Shown here piece after piece: positions 37,201 through 50,511 of a DNA stretch of 64,000 nt. A program made the translations under genes and the position numbers. The notes under the pieces are model-generated. The model saw only the letters and a program-made list of their open reading frames with translations, had not been told where the DNA came from and did not search any database. How positions within the stretch are numbered: position 1 is the stretch's first letter; every line of letters starts with the position of its first letter. Source of the stretch: Pachypanchax playfairii (Eukaryota; Chordata; Actinopteri; Cyprinodontiformes; Aplocheilidae); contig SSNP01000002.1 of assembly GCA_006937955.1 (NCBI GenBank), positions 9,679,336-9,743,335 on the forward strand, in the 5' to 3' direction.

Positions 37201-38283
37201 TAACTACTTACTAATGATGCTAACTACTTAACCACTGTACAGCTACATATACAGAAAATCCAAAAGGTTTGTACTTGATTGGTCGGCTAGAAACTGACAC
37301 ATATTAATGGAAAATCATTGTGACAACAGTTCATTCATATATGTTTTACATCAAATATTAAGTATAACGGCAGAGAACAGGAGAATCTAAAATCATTTGG
37401 TTTCAATAAACTGAGTTTATGTTTGAAGTCTGTCTCATGGCTCTCTTGAGCAAAGTGGTGTAAGAAGCATCTCAATTCCCTGTTGCCTTCCGAGTTTTAT
37501 GAAAACTCTCCCTTTTAAAGTTGAGCAGCAGTGTAATGAAGTGAGGCAGCTGTTTAAACTCCACACGAGCCTCAGGACATACAGACAGTTTTTATTAGCA
37601 TTTCCTTTGCCAGAGATTAAAGACAGACGACGTGACCTTTGACATTAAACCCAGTCATCTTCTAAATAACTTGCATCAGGAACTGAGACTAAATCCTGGG
37701 TTGCATATGACTTCATTTGCTTTTAGAGTTCTTTTTTTTATCATAGTTTTATTTTATTTTTAATCATTTTTATTTAACGATGATAAAATAAAGCAGCTGT
37801 TGGTGAATCTGCGTTCCCATAAAACCTTTGATAGCACGAGGTTGTGTAGCAGCGTGTCGCTCTTTTTAAGCACACAAATCTTTGCAACATCATCTGTGAG
37901 GTCAAAGATGATTTCATAATGTCTGTAATGATGTTGCCTAGCAACGGGGTGATTTAGGCTTTGCTTTATCCCTAACTGCTTACGACAGCACAGAAGACCC
38001 TTAAAACGAGAGCGTTCTTTAACGTAAGAGGGTCAGATTTCACATCTAGAAGTTAACATCTGTTATAGTTTATGATATGTCGGGTCTGATCTTGTTCTGC
38101 AAAGACCAGGTAGAAAAACAGAGTCTCTTTTCACATATCAGGAGTAAAAACACGTCCTCTAAAAGCTGCAGCTGTTTCCTTTCTGCTAATTCAAACAGAT
38201 GCTGCTCAGTTGCACATCAGTTTAAACCTACACACACATCAGCTGGTTGGAGCTGTGTGCTCTTCACTCACAAACCCACTTCA

Positions 38284-38312
38284 CAGTACTGTGCAAAAGT
38301 TTTAGGCAGGTG
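38284..38312 (+). repeat. Fragment of a DNA-transposon-type repeat
   Basis: 'cagtactgtgcaaaagtttt' is a frequent motif at the ends of a dispersed fish repeat. A related fragment, 'caatgctgtgcaaaagtttt', lies just after exon 3 of the CARD gene's middle region, near 21213. Only the terminal motif is recognisable in either place. Confidence 0.35.
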
Positions 38313-38689
38313 TGAAAAAGCTCTGATGACTAGCAATCAGTCCTCTTATTAACAGTCTGTTTTAATTATCTCTTTATGTAAGTGGTATTTTTCATGACCA
38401 TCATGTTGCAGCTTGTCTCTCAGTGATGTTGTCTTAAACTAAAATGTGTCTGTATGTGATGAACGTCCTTCATTTCATCTGAGCTGCTGCTGTTCTTGAA
38501 GGTCTTCCAGATTGAGAATCCTTCAGATTGTTTGAACATGTTTCTGACTATAACTCATGTAGATCCAATCAGTTGGTGCAAGAAACAAATTTACGTCCTG
38601 ATACATGAACAAAATGTCATATGAGGAGTCAGAAAACTGAATGTATCATAAAAAACAAAGTTAATAAAATAAAGTATCTTTTTTCCTCT

Positions 38690-39045
38690 GCTTAAGGTCA
38701 GAGAGGCTGCAGGTCAATGATGGAGAGATGGGGGATCCCAAGTTGTTCCCCGACCAGATATAATATCCAACCAGCAGGTTTGGGATTCTCATTCCAGTGG
38801 GATGTGCCTGGAAAACCTCCAGAGGGAGGCAACCAGGATGCATCTTATCAGATGCCACCTCAGTGAATTCCTTTTAGTGAGGAGAAGCAGCGACTCCTTT
38901 CCAAGCTACCCCAGATGATGGCGCTCCATACGGCTAATCTCCTTCTTCTGGTCATGATCCAAATCGTATGAGCACAGATGAGGGTGGGAATGTTTATGTA
39001 CCAGTAAAAGCTTTGCCTTTAGGCTCAGCACCTCATTTAGCACCA
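38690..39045 (-). mobile_element. LINE relic: C-terminal reverse-transcriptase region
   Basis: On the minus strand, nucleotide blocks match the 3' coding end of a very abundant fish non-LTR retrotransposon. These include 'gctgagcctaaaggcaaagc', 'ttcccaccctcatctgtgct' and then 'HPGCLPLEVFQAHPTGMRIP'. Stops and frame changes are present, so it is a dead fragment. I favour an RTE-like family but the clade is not settled. Confidence 0.7.
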
Positions 39046-40639
39046 CAGACTCACTTCATCACTTCTAATAAGAGATACTTAAAGTTCCTCATTTTAGCAA
39101 ATCATAAATACACAGACAGAGCCTTTGAAAGCAGAATTTAAACAAACATACAAAAAGCAGATCTGAATGACTGTAGATGATTTATGAAAGTAATAGATAC
39201 ATAAATTCATTCATTCAAGGTTTTATTCGTTTTAGATCACTTCATTCTTCAGGACAGGAAATCCGTCCCTCTGTAAAGACGGTCTCAGGTTCCATGTTGC
39301 TGGTTATGCTAGTTTTACTAGTCTTTATATTCATGAATCTCTTGAGGTCTCATCTCTTCAGAAAAACAAATTCCACTTCTCTATAAATGTTTTGTTTCAC
39401 ATAAAAGAGAAGTTAGAATCTAGTGATTCAAAACTCATTATTGGAGAGAAGTTTTCCACATTAATTTCTTAAAGCATAAATTTTTTGGTTTGGCTATAGA
39501 GGTGTGTGTGTGGGGGGGGGGTCCGAGGGGTGTTGGCTAGACTATTCCTGAATCCCATTAAAACCCATCTGTGAGTATTTGCAACAGTGGGTGGATTATT
39601 TTTCATAATCAACAGCATGAAAACAAATTCTATTCTATCTGAGTTTACTGTCACTTGAAACGAGCTCGCAGGTCATGTTGTCTTAGTCATTGTTGTGATG
39701 AGTCATTCATGCAGCAGAAATGAAACAAAATGGACAAAAGATGCAGGTTCTGCGTCAGAACTTCAATTTACTTCTACAGAAAATGCACTGGACTGTTTTC
39801 TTATCATCAGGAACACCTACATCCAATAATCTGTTGTAAATCCTCTTTACGAGACAAAAAAAGAGAAACATCGTACGTTTTCTTCCACATGAAGGTCAAA
39901 ATTCAATATTTTTAAAGTGTCTTTAATTATGAGCAAAGGGCAAAAGAGAAATCAGGGATTTCTGAATCTGTTTACTGAAATGAAGAAAACATATTCAAGT
40001 TTTTTTCAACAAAACAGATTCATCACTGATGTCAACAGATGTTTCTTTATTTTTATTTCCTAACGTTTATTATGTTTAAATATTCATACTTTCTAGGTTT
40101 ATTCTCAGTCACAGATTCTACTGGTCTGATACTTTTTAGTCTTTCAGGTAGTTAACATTGAGATTTTTTTTTCAGTAAAAAACACAGCTATAAAACACCA
40201 ATTGATCTTTAAAGTGTTTTATGAAACAAGGAGTGAATATGGGTTTGACCTTTATGATGTAAATATTAAGATTTTATGAGCTATCAGTTTCAGTCTGAAA
40301 CAGGAAGTGATGAAATGCAGGAAACAGCTCTTTGTTTACACTTTACATGAACATGTAAGGTATTTGTTAGCTCGTGTTTTCATTGATAAAATAGTGAAAC
40401 TCTGTTTATCAGACCAGAGAATGATGAAATCACTCACACAGAAATAAAAGACTTGAGGAGAACCAAATGTTCTGACTCAGTGGATTGGAGTTGTAAGTTA
40501 AACATCAAATATCATTTCTATGAACAACACGACCTCCAACTGAATACTACACCAAAAAAAAAAAAGGCAGCGACAGACACAAAGAATGGTGCGTAAATCC
40601 CCTCCAAGAAAGAATCTCTTCCTACTTGGGTTGTTGAAT

Positions 40640-40885
40640 AACAAAGACATGATATTCATAGATGTTGCCATGTTGGATTTTTAGAGTCTGCGCGCTGGAG
40701 ACGTCTGGGTGTCACAACAACTCATTAGAAGATCAATAACTGAAATGAAAAAATCATCAATAAAAATGTACCTGAGGGAGATGTTTTATATATATATATT
40801 CAAAAGATGTGCCTTTCTATGGGCAAAACTTATACTGCAGCCATCCACTAGGGGGCACTTGTTTTGCCAGATATCTAGTAATTAC
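40640..40885 (+). repeat. Common fish repeat with 'gcagcc...ccactaggggg' end
   Basis: Blocks 'gatgttgccatgttggattt', 'gagacgtctgggtgtcacaa', 'aacaactcattagaagatc', 'aaaatgtacctgagggagat' and 'ctgcagccatccactagggg' occur in the order seen in a widespread teleost non-coding repeat. The last block recurs at about 43130 as 'ctgcagccagccactggggc'. The class is unknown to me. Confidence 0.55.
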
Positions 40886-42549
40886 ACAATGCTGATAGTA
40901 ACGCCTATAATCATACAACGAAACTTTAGTTTATGTTTGTAAGATAGTTACCAGGTTGCAGTTACAGATTTAAATTAAACTAATTTTTAGTATAAGAATA
41001 TATTATGGCTAATATTGTTTCTTTACTCCACCAACATGTTAGAGCTGTCTGAACTTTACTGATGTTCTCTGGGTTTTTACAAACTTTGAAAATGATTGCA
41101 ATAATGACTTAAATTCACTACTTCTATATTTTATACAAGAAAATATTTTAGATTTGCTGTTATTGTTATTATTTTAGCTGCGGCTGAGACAGGACTCTCC
41201 AAATCTGAGCAGGATGTTTATCTTGCTGGATTTGTTATCTGTATCCTGAAGGAGGAGTTTTAAAACATAGTCACTGAATTTATCATTCCACACTCCAGGT
41301 GTATGTAGTCACCACAAAAAGACTCCAGTTTATTTTATTATTACATGTTTATAAAACCAAAAAGAATTAAAAGTCTTGTTTTCCTGAATGTGAGAGTTTT
41401 ATTAGCAATAATGATGAAATAACAGGAATTGTTATTTTTAAAACACACAGGAAGAACTACAGCTGTTATTTTCCCTGGTACGTGACACAACTGTGAAAAA
41501 GCTGTTGAGCGTTGTTTAAAGAAGCAAAAATGAAAGTTATTCAATAATTTCTAGTTTTTATGGTTTAATTGTGTAAATTATTTCAACTCGCATAAAATTC
41601 AGACAAAACATGCCAAAAAGTAGCACAAAGTTTTGTATTTTCACGTACCCCTCCCCCCACATCCTAAATACCACTCTGCAGGGTTACATTTTTGAAAGAA
41701 AAACATTGTTATCTCTCCGGCGACAAGCCACAGAGGTTTCCACTTGAAGGCAGAGTTTTCCACAATTACAGGAAGATTCTGACCCTCTCAGCTCTGGGCA
41801 GCTCGACCAACATTTCCCTGCATGTGATTGAAGAGCTGCACTCTGCAGTTTGTCTTGTTAGCAGATGTCCCAAACAACTGGCTTCACAAGCACAACCCCT
41901 CCCCCACAGCTAAACCAAGAGGAAGTGCCTAAATGGTGGGTCACTGACGAGCTGAATGACAGACCTCATGTCAGAAACCTTTATTTTGTTCCTGTGAAGC
42001 CAAAAGAAACAAACTGTTAAACAATAAAAAAAATGCTAAAACAAACTGAACAGGGTCATTAGTTTTGTTTGAGTTTGGTGGTGTTCACATTTCTGCACAA
42101 ACTAGATAAATAGATAAGCAAAATATGTTAACAGCTAATAATCAGTGGATTGTTGTGATATTTTTATTATAAGCTTTTTTGCTGAAATGTTATTTTTTAG
42201 ATTAAAACAACAGTTCTGTTCCTTCCTCTGAGCCATGGTATTCTGTGTATTTCACTGCTGGAGACACAAAACTGAGAGAAAATACACAGATTTAGTGGAG
42301 ATGTACTGTGTTAATGTATATGACACTTTTGCAACACATGGTTGACTCACATGGGGCATGTGAAGTAATTGCAGACAAACTGTGACAATAACACAGATGT
42401 CGTGTTAATTTTCTAGCATTTTTTGCTATTTACTCCCATAATTTTGCCACATTTCTTGCACTTGTGATTCACAGAAACTACATGAAGATTTCCAAATTAG
42501 TTCCCAGCAAATAATGTGAACTCTTTTCTAGTAATCCCTCAAAATGCTT

Positions 42550-42720
42550 TTACACACAGTGATACATTCACATACAGTCATACACCCTGATTTGTTTGGC
42601 TACATGAGGGTCGGTGTCTTGCCCAAGGACACTTCAACATATGTATGATTGGAGGAAGTAGCTGATCAATCCTCCGACCTTCCAATTAGTGAACAACATC
42701 ACTTCCTGCCTCCAGGGTCT
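42550..42720 (+). repeat. Second copy of the 'cttgcccaaggacac' repeat
   Basis: A run of 'cacatacagtcatacacc' is followed by 'gtgtcttgcccaaggacac' and a 'caatcctccgaccttccaat' block. This matches the layout of the copy near 26725-27003 and of a common teleost repeat. Same orientation as that copy. Confidence 0.5.
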
Positions 42721-43079
42721 ACATGATAAGAAAATGTTGGTCTTGGGGATTTTTTAGTGTTAAACAAACACAAAAATGAGTCTCTGTGACTCACTCGAGG
42801 AAATGAGGATCCCTGATGAAAATTTAAGGAAAATCTAAAAAAATATTGATCGCCCTACTCGCAGGCCAGTGAGATATTAGCTTTCTGCTACCATCATGTA
42901 CTGGAGCAAGTCTACGCACCAGAAACATGATATGGACCTGAAAGCCCCGCCTACTTATCTGCAGATGATGGAGGTGTTTGTAACCATCAAATTATAGCTA
43001 AACATTTTGAAAAAATCATATTAAAATACAGCAGAAGGAAACACCTGGAAAAATGATCTGAGATGTATTTTAATTTTTC

Positions 43080-43165
43080 AGTCAGGAAAATGTCAATTTT
43101 TTTCACATGGAAGGGGCGGAACTTACTCTGCAGCCAGCCACTGGGGCCCTGCATTTTATTTCTAA
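43080..43165 (+). repeat. Fragment of the 'gcagccagccactgggg' repeat
   Basis: 'cacatggaaggggcggaact' followed by 'ctctgcagccagccactggg' is the 3' part of the family seen at 40640-40885. Confidence 0.45.
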
Positions 43166-46100
43166 TGTCTTGTTTCAAACATCATGTGGATTCAAGCCTG
43201 AGACAAACAAGCTTGCAGGATCCTCCTCAGTCCTCAGTAATTTTAATCAAATAGTTTGTATTTTTTACCTTCATACAACGTAAGTGTACTACGAATGTCA
43301 GCGTTTTGATTTGAAAATGATGCTGTAGTGTTGAAGCTGTTGGAAATGGGACAGGCATCAGCTGAAGTGCTGATCTCTTCCGGGTTCCAAGTGACAGATT
43401 TAGTATGGAGTTAAATCCCTAAACCTCTGGTGTCAAATTCAAGGGCATAGAAAGTATGGCATTCACGCCGGGTGTTTATGTTACCATGGATACAAAATGC
43501 ACAGCTTGCATAGCTGCAGAATACTACAACAAGGAAAAGAACAGTGTATGTCTATGTGCAACATGCATGTATAAAACTGCATGTTTCAAAAGGCTGAAAG
43601 ATGCTGCAACACATTGTTGTGCACATACAGACACACACGCAGGTCTAGTTTCACACATGCAACAGCTCTGCAGGAGCATATTCTTCTTTTCTCACTTCCT
43701 GTGGTGTCCGTGATGCTGTTACGATACACCTGTCATCACACCGTCCCATATCAGCTGCCAAACAACCAGGCTCAGGCTGATGTGCGTTGGTAGTTCCTGG
43801 AAGCTCGACAAGTTGAATTTAGATCCACAGACGGATGCAGTTTCACAGGTCAACAAATAAAGCTGCTGACAGAGACTCTACTGAACAAAACATACACAAC
43901 TACCCAAAAGTATTTATATATCTGCTTTTATAGCTTCATTTTTACAGGCAAATAATTTCCTGAAACACCCCCCCCCAGTACGTAGATTTGTAGAAGAGCG
44001 GACTTGACCTGTTGGTTCAAGTATTTCCAGTGTACAAGACTCTTCAATCTATGGAAGGATTCAAAGAAAAACAAGAAAACTATTATTACAAACTCAGTTA
44101 TGTCCCATCTCACTGCCCAACAATGTTATATCCTGCTCACCAGAGTGTTTCCTGAGGTATGTGAAAGATTGGTGAACCCTTCGTCCCACATGTCGTCTCA
44201 CAGAGAGGCAACACCAAGACTCTCGGATGTCTGCACCTGTTAAAGCTGTGTGGGGGGGTGTAGGGGGGTTCCACTTGGAAGTTAAAGGATATTTAAAGAA
44301 GTATGTGAGGTTTTAAGAAAGAGGTGGAAAGAAAAACAGAAAACAGTGCAGAAGAAGGAGGCGGCTTGATTTGCTGGAACATTTTTCTGCTTGAAATAAC
44401 TAATTAGATACAAAACAAAGTGCAATAAACTCAAATAAGAAAAAAAGTCACAGTTTGAAACTAATTTTGCCGTCTAATCTACGTTCAGGATGAATTTCTA
44501 CATTTGGACACATCTGACTCACAGCCATTGCTTCCTCAGACTGACTAGTTTTGGCTCTTCAAGACTGGACTTCAGATTTTAAATGTAGATCTGATGAGTC
44601 TCTTACGTAAGTTTCATTCAGATCTGAGCAGCAGATCATAAGATATTTTGTGAACAAACACTCAGACAGTTAAAAACATTATCGCCCACCTTGGCTGTGG
44701 GCAGTAAGAACCTCGTGTGTGGCGTGTGCACGTTAATGTGCACGGCAGAGGAAACTGCATATCTCATATTCTTTATGAAATAAAAAAAGAATGACTAGTA
44801 ACTTATTTCTGGACTCAGTTGAATGATGTTGATGCAAATCGAGTTTCATTGTCTGATCGTGTTGCTTTCTCACATTCTGACAATATGAACCGCTGTCCTG
44901 TGTTTTTTCTGCCTTTGTAAAAACAAAAATAATAGATCCAATAAAGTGTATGTTTACTCAGCAGATCTCTATCTTTGGGTTTCATTCTCTAACATCCTGT
45001 TTGTGTGAACTGAGAGGAGTAATAATGCAGCTCTTTCAAGAATAAACAATAATGAAATGTCTCGTTTTCCTGCTCGTATGCAACAATTTATCAAATGTTT
45101 TTATTTCATTAGAACTCCGTCCTCTTTCATGAAGTTGAGGCAGGATATTCAACATCAACGTGCACGTTTGTCATCACTCACTCATTCTGTGCAGCTTTGT
45201 ACAACATGCAGACTGCAGTGTTGTGTCTAAATGAGCATAACCTGCACAGTGCTCACTAATTGTTCACTATTTCCTGCTGTTACAGGAATGCAGCTGCAGC
45301 GCACGTCCGACTGAAGAAGAAATATTTCTCCATGTCTTACTGAATTCATTTCTCAAACTGCTTCACTGAAGGATGATCAACCTGTAAAGATCATTTCTAG
45401 TTGAAATGAAAAGTTGTATTAGTTTTACATTAAACATGAGCTGAGAAATCATCTGGGATCTGTCACATCGCACTTTAAATCTTGTTTCAGTTCGTTCTGA
45501 ATATCTTTTAAGTCGTGTAACTCGTTAAAATCAACAGAACTGATACTGAATTAGATCTCACATCATATCTGAAATCCCACTTTTCTCATGCTCGTCATAA
45601 CAAAAGGGATTTGGGGACTGAACAATGTAAAAAGATTGTTTGTGCATTTTGACTGTTACTGTGGAGATTCGCCCAAAGTGTCGTATGTTTCTCATTACAC
45701 GTCTGCTCCGCCATGCAGTCACACTGTAATCCTCCTGGACCGACTTCAGCACTAAACTGTGAATGATTTTAAGTAATTGGTAACAAACTGAAGAAATAGC
45801 TACATTGATTTCCTTGTAAATGAACTGGGATTGAGCCCGGTCTCTCTCAAAATGTGTGATGGATTTATTTTTTTTTCACATCTGTAAAATCTAGTAGCAT
45901 CAAAATCCATAATTACAAAAGGATGTTCTTGTTTTCAACATATTAAATGATGGGACTCATGTAACTGTGCAACATTTGGATCATTATCCTTCCTGTTTTA
46001 TTTGTTTTACTGCTCCAACACACCTGGTTCTGAATGACAGTCGGTCCTCAAGTTCTTCAGAAGTTTGTTTATCACCTGTTTATTCAAATCCAGGTGTGTT

Positions 46101-49100
46101 GAAGTGGAGGAGCATCTAAAACAGGCCATCAAATCGAAGTGGACATCACTTAAACTTTGTAAACCCACAAGATTATTTTTTTAATCTAACATTAACAACA
46201 AAGTGTTTTAAGTGATAGAAACTTGTGCAGACTGGGTCTCAAACTGTTGATGCAGAGTGAAGCTTCCCGTTATCCCCCTCCTCCTTTTTTCTGTCTTCCT
46301 GAAGCCAAATCTGCCCTGGGATGAAAGTAGGAAATACCAAACATTTACATAATCACAAAGTGAAACAAAAGGCATGTGTTGGATTTTATTAGAGGAAATT
46401 AGTCCAGAAAGCAGAATGTTGTTGATCATAACAAACAGTTATTGTTTTTCCCTGGAGTTTGGATAATACTTCTTTTTATTTGTTTAGAAAAACTTTTTTT
46501 AAATTGGTTTCTGTGGAAACATGTTTTTCTATGTTGTAATTTCTGTCATAGTCTTTCTTATTAGTGTTTGGTAGTTTCAGGTAATCTTTGTTCAGTCTTT
46601 TTTTCATGTGTCTTTAGTTAATCTCGTAGTTTTTTCTACTTCTATCTAGATTATTAATTTCAGTTTAGTCACAGGTTTCTCTGTCGTTGTCTTTTATTTT
46701 TAGGTTTGGATTGATTTGAACTCGGTTGGTCGTTAAATGTCACTGCAGTAGATCTTATAGTTTCTCTACCGTAGTGCTCACAGCTGTGCTTCATCACTTC
46801 ATCACACACCAGCTTCTCATGACAGAAATCAACTTCACAGTATTTATTTCTGGAGGTTTCGTTCTTTTTATTGTCAGATTCTTGTTCATATTCAAGCCTG
46901 TTTGTTCTCACTTTGTTTTGAATGTGCGTCTTATCATGTGACAACTAGTCTTGTTGGTTTTCTAACACTGTTTCACTTCATGACACTGTAAATGTTAATG
47001 ATTAAATGACATCATCTGCTATCAAATTTGCAATTAAGAGATTAATCAAGACAGGATATTTTTTTTACCTATCCACAGAGTGACTAGCAGTTTGCTCTAT
47101 CTGATTATTATTATAATGTCCCGTCTCTCTCTCTCTCTTGCTTTTTGAACAATTGCAGTTTAATGAGTTAGAGTTTAATCCTGACCAGATTAATAAACTA
47201 ATGGCTAATCCTAATAGATTTCTCCTAAAAAAAAATAATCAAATTTTAAAGTGAATTTAAAACAGAAAAAATTTAACATAAACAAAGTAAACATATAAAA
47301 ACAATTCAGATTTGAGTTTTTGTTGTTTGTAAAACTAATACTGAATTGCTTTGTGCAGGAACAGTAAATAAAAACCAAGGACACGAGGGTTTGTGCTGTG
47401 CTATACTGTATTAGTATGCAGATACACACAAGATAGCAACATTGTCTATTTCATTTACATAATAAAAAAGACGCATGTAAATATTTCTGTGTTTTTCACA
47501 TACTTAGAACAAAACAAACCATTAACATTCAAACAGCAGAGTGGAGTCAACGTGTCAAGACTATTAAAGTTGGTTACAGTACATGATAAATGAAAACTAC
47601 AGACATTGTCCTCAATGTTTCTGTCATACTTTAAAACTTTTCACCATGAACTTCACGAACTCTTTGGAACGTTAAAATAAAAACAATTTACACATAAAAC
47701 ACAAAATGGGAGAGAAATGAAAGTCACGACACCTGCCAAACAGTTTGAATGATTCTACTAACGCTTCATACATGAACAAATCACAAACATACATTATTGT
47801 CATAAAGACTTTAAAATTCAGACGATAATCAAAGCAGTTCTGTAAAAGAGTTTATAAATTTAAATAAAGATTTTAAGATCAATTTGTTGTGATGCTGGAG
47901 AATGATCTCACACATCATCTGTTTTTAACAGGATACTCTTCCTGTTCGGTATTGAATTGTTCTGTTAATCATCACAGTCGTATTAAAGACGGAAACGAGA
48001 GACATTCAAAGACAAATAACCAGCAACGATAATGTCAGTGACAGTTTGTTGAAGGACGATGTCTCTGGACCTTCTATCCACCTCATGCTTTCTAACGCAG
48101 GCACAATGGAGAGGTGACGAGCTCTAACAGGGATGATGATGGATACAGTAGCATGTAGAGAGTCACTCTCTTTAGAAAACACAAAACAAAGCCGATGGAC
48201 GCTTCACATAAATATCCTATATATAAATCATGCACTCATACGCTCGCAGATTTACAAAAAAATATTTACATCAGCTGATTTATGTTCCCGGTGTTACAGA
48301 TAAGATTTGAAACAGGTTATAAAATCCTGACCCAAAGGACGTGTAGGAAGTGACTGAGCTGAATTCTTCTGAAAAACAGTGTAAATATGATGGAAAGCAG
48401 TTTTTATGTTTTTTGCCCAGCTGGTTGTGAGAATGGAAATACTTTATCACATTGATTTAGACTGACATCACACTAAGGAGCATCCAAACACCCACCCAAA
48501 TCTGATCCTTCCCCAAAAAAACAAAATACATTTCTTCTAAAGTGGAATTAACTGGCTGTTTATGTAACTCTGGCCAGATGTTACGATGAACAAATTATCA
48601 GCGCTAATGAGCCATTTTCATTTCCACAGAGGAAAAAGAGAATAAATTCATAAAAAGACTTTTTGATGGAAGTGAATTTATACTTTATGTTAAAGAAAGG
48701 TAAATAAAACTTGACTCACAAAGTTTTTCTCTTGTTGGAATCTTTTCCTTCTGATACATCAAGATTTTCACTGTTTTAATTGCACTTTTCAGCATCTGTT
48801 TCATTTTGTGTTTCTACCATCTTTAAATGTCTTAAAACATTTTAATTTTGTACAATAATAACTCGACATAATACAGTAAACAAATAAAAGTAGCCAAACC
48901 AACACAAGGCTTCAAGGACCTGAATTTCCAATCATAGTATATTTTTATTACCAGTACATATTTAGTGTGTAATTTTGGTTTTGTAATAAATATCTGAGAC
49001 GGTAAATTAACTGACATGTCAGTTTCTCACTCAGTTTTAAATGCTGGCGACACAAAAATGCAAGAAAATGTGTAAATTCTCAGTTGGTATGTATAACTAT

Positions 49101-50511
49101 TTTATTCATGACAAGTTGTTTGGGACATGGGATGGAATTACAAACAAATCACAATCGTTGTGCAAATATTTTTGTCCCAGTTAAGTATCTTTAATTATCT
49201 ACCCCTTACAAAATGTCACCCTTCTGAGTCACACGAATTTAATTTAGAAGTCACTGAGAAGTTTCAGACACAAATGACGACTCTGCAACAGTTTAGAGAG
49301 ATCAACCTCAAGCTTTCAGGTCGTGTGACTCACCCTAATAAACTAATAAAACATTTGGGAGGGGTTGGAGACCAAATTGGGAACAAAATGAGAGTAAATT
49401 ACAAACCAGTTGAAACATAATTTAAACCCTGTAAGTCATCAGAACACTTTTTGCAGTTTGGAGACCTCCACGTGAAACAGAAAATTTAGCAAAAATATTT
49501 TAAATGATCTTTTCTTTAAATTAACAAGAATTAAGCTTGGCACTGAAACAATCCTAAAAATGATACTTGTTACTGCAGTAAGTGATGGAGGGGAATCCCA
49601 TCCTGCATGATTTACAAACTCTTATTTCAGATTTTCAAACATAAACTCAGTCCTGTTAGTTTTAGTCGAACCTGTGTTGAATCAGTTGGGATGAAGGTAA
49701 AGATGGCGCAGTGAGAGGGAATGTGACACAAGCTAGCTCCTTAAATTTAGCTCATACATTCATCTGTAATAAGATTTCGCAGCACGTGTTGGACACAAAG
49801 GTTTTTCAGCACTAACACTGAACTCACAATCAAACGGTTTAAAGGGTGTGTGTTTACACGGAAACATGACCATACCTTTAAAAATGATGCTGTAAATCAC
49901 CTGCATTAAGCACATAGGACTTATTAAATCATCTCTGTGTTTGAAAGAATAACAGATCATCATCAATAAATACCATCTGATTCCATTTTCATTCAGATAA
50001 ACAAGATTATATTTGGATAAATTACCGTATACTGTGGCTTTAATATATTAGAATCTACATGTAAGACGTTCTGCCTCCATTATTTCTTCATTGGAAATAA
50101 AAATGAAGACAGATTTCTCGGTTTGGCAAAAATTCCTGTTGGAAGAATTGACAGTGTAACCAGAAGGCCTTTGTGCACAGTGTGATGATAGAAGGATAAA
50201 CAAGCCGTTACTGTTTCTTTGTTTCAGAAATAAAGATTACTACCATGTAGGTAGAATCCGAATGTGTCACAGTCCAGTCCAGTTGCAAACAAGACACAGC
50301 GGAAGGACAGCTGCCCTGCGCTCACCTTGCAGCGATAAGGAGACGATGGTGTGAAAGAGGTGAGCATTTCCTTTCAGTGGGTGAGAGTTGAGTGTGAGAA
50401 TCCTTTTTTTCTCACTCATTTCATCTCACCTTGAGGAGAGTCTTCCTCATTTCCATGGAGCATGCTGCCAGTCTAAAGATAGTGGAGGATGATTTGAGTT
50501 TGAAAAGGATG

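Larger units (their letters stand above)
23760..50511. other. Gene desert between the CARD gene and calcrl
   Basis: About 27 kb in which I find no supportable coding exon on either strand. Open frames are short and lack domains or paired splice sites. ZSWIM2, which occupies this interval in human, was not recognised. Content is AT-rich unique-looking sequence plus the repeats listed separately. The last 1-2 kb before 50512 probably includes the calcrl 3' UTR: minus-strand AATAAA signals occur, for example at 49101-49106, but the true end is not determinable. Confidence 0.55.

Noticed and set aside
47120..47140. Short CT dinucleotide run
   Set aside because: Under ten units and interrupted; not informative beyond ordinary low-complexity sequence.
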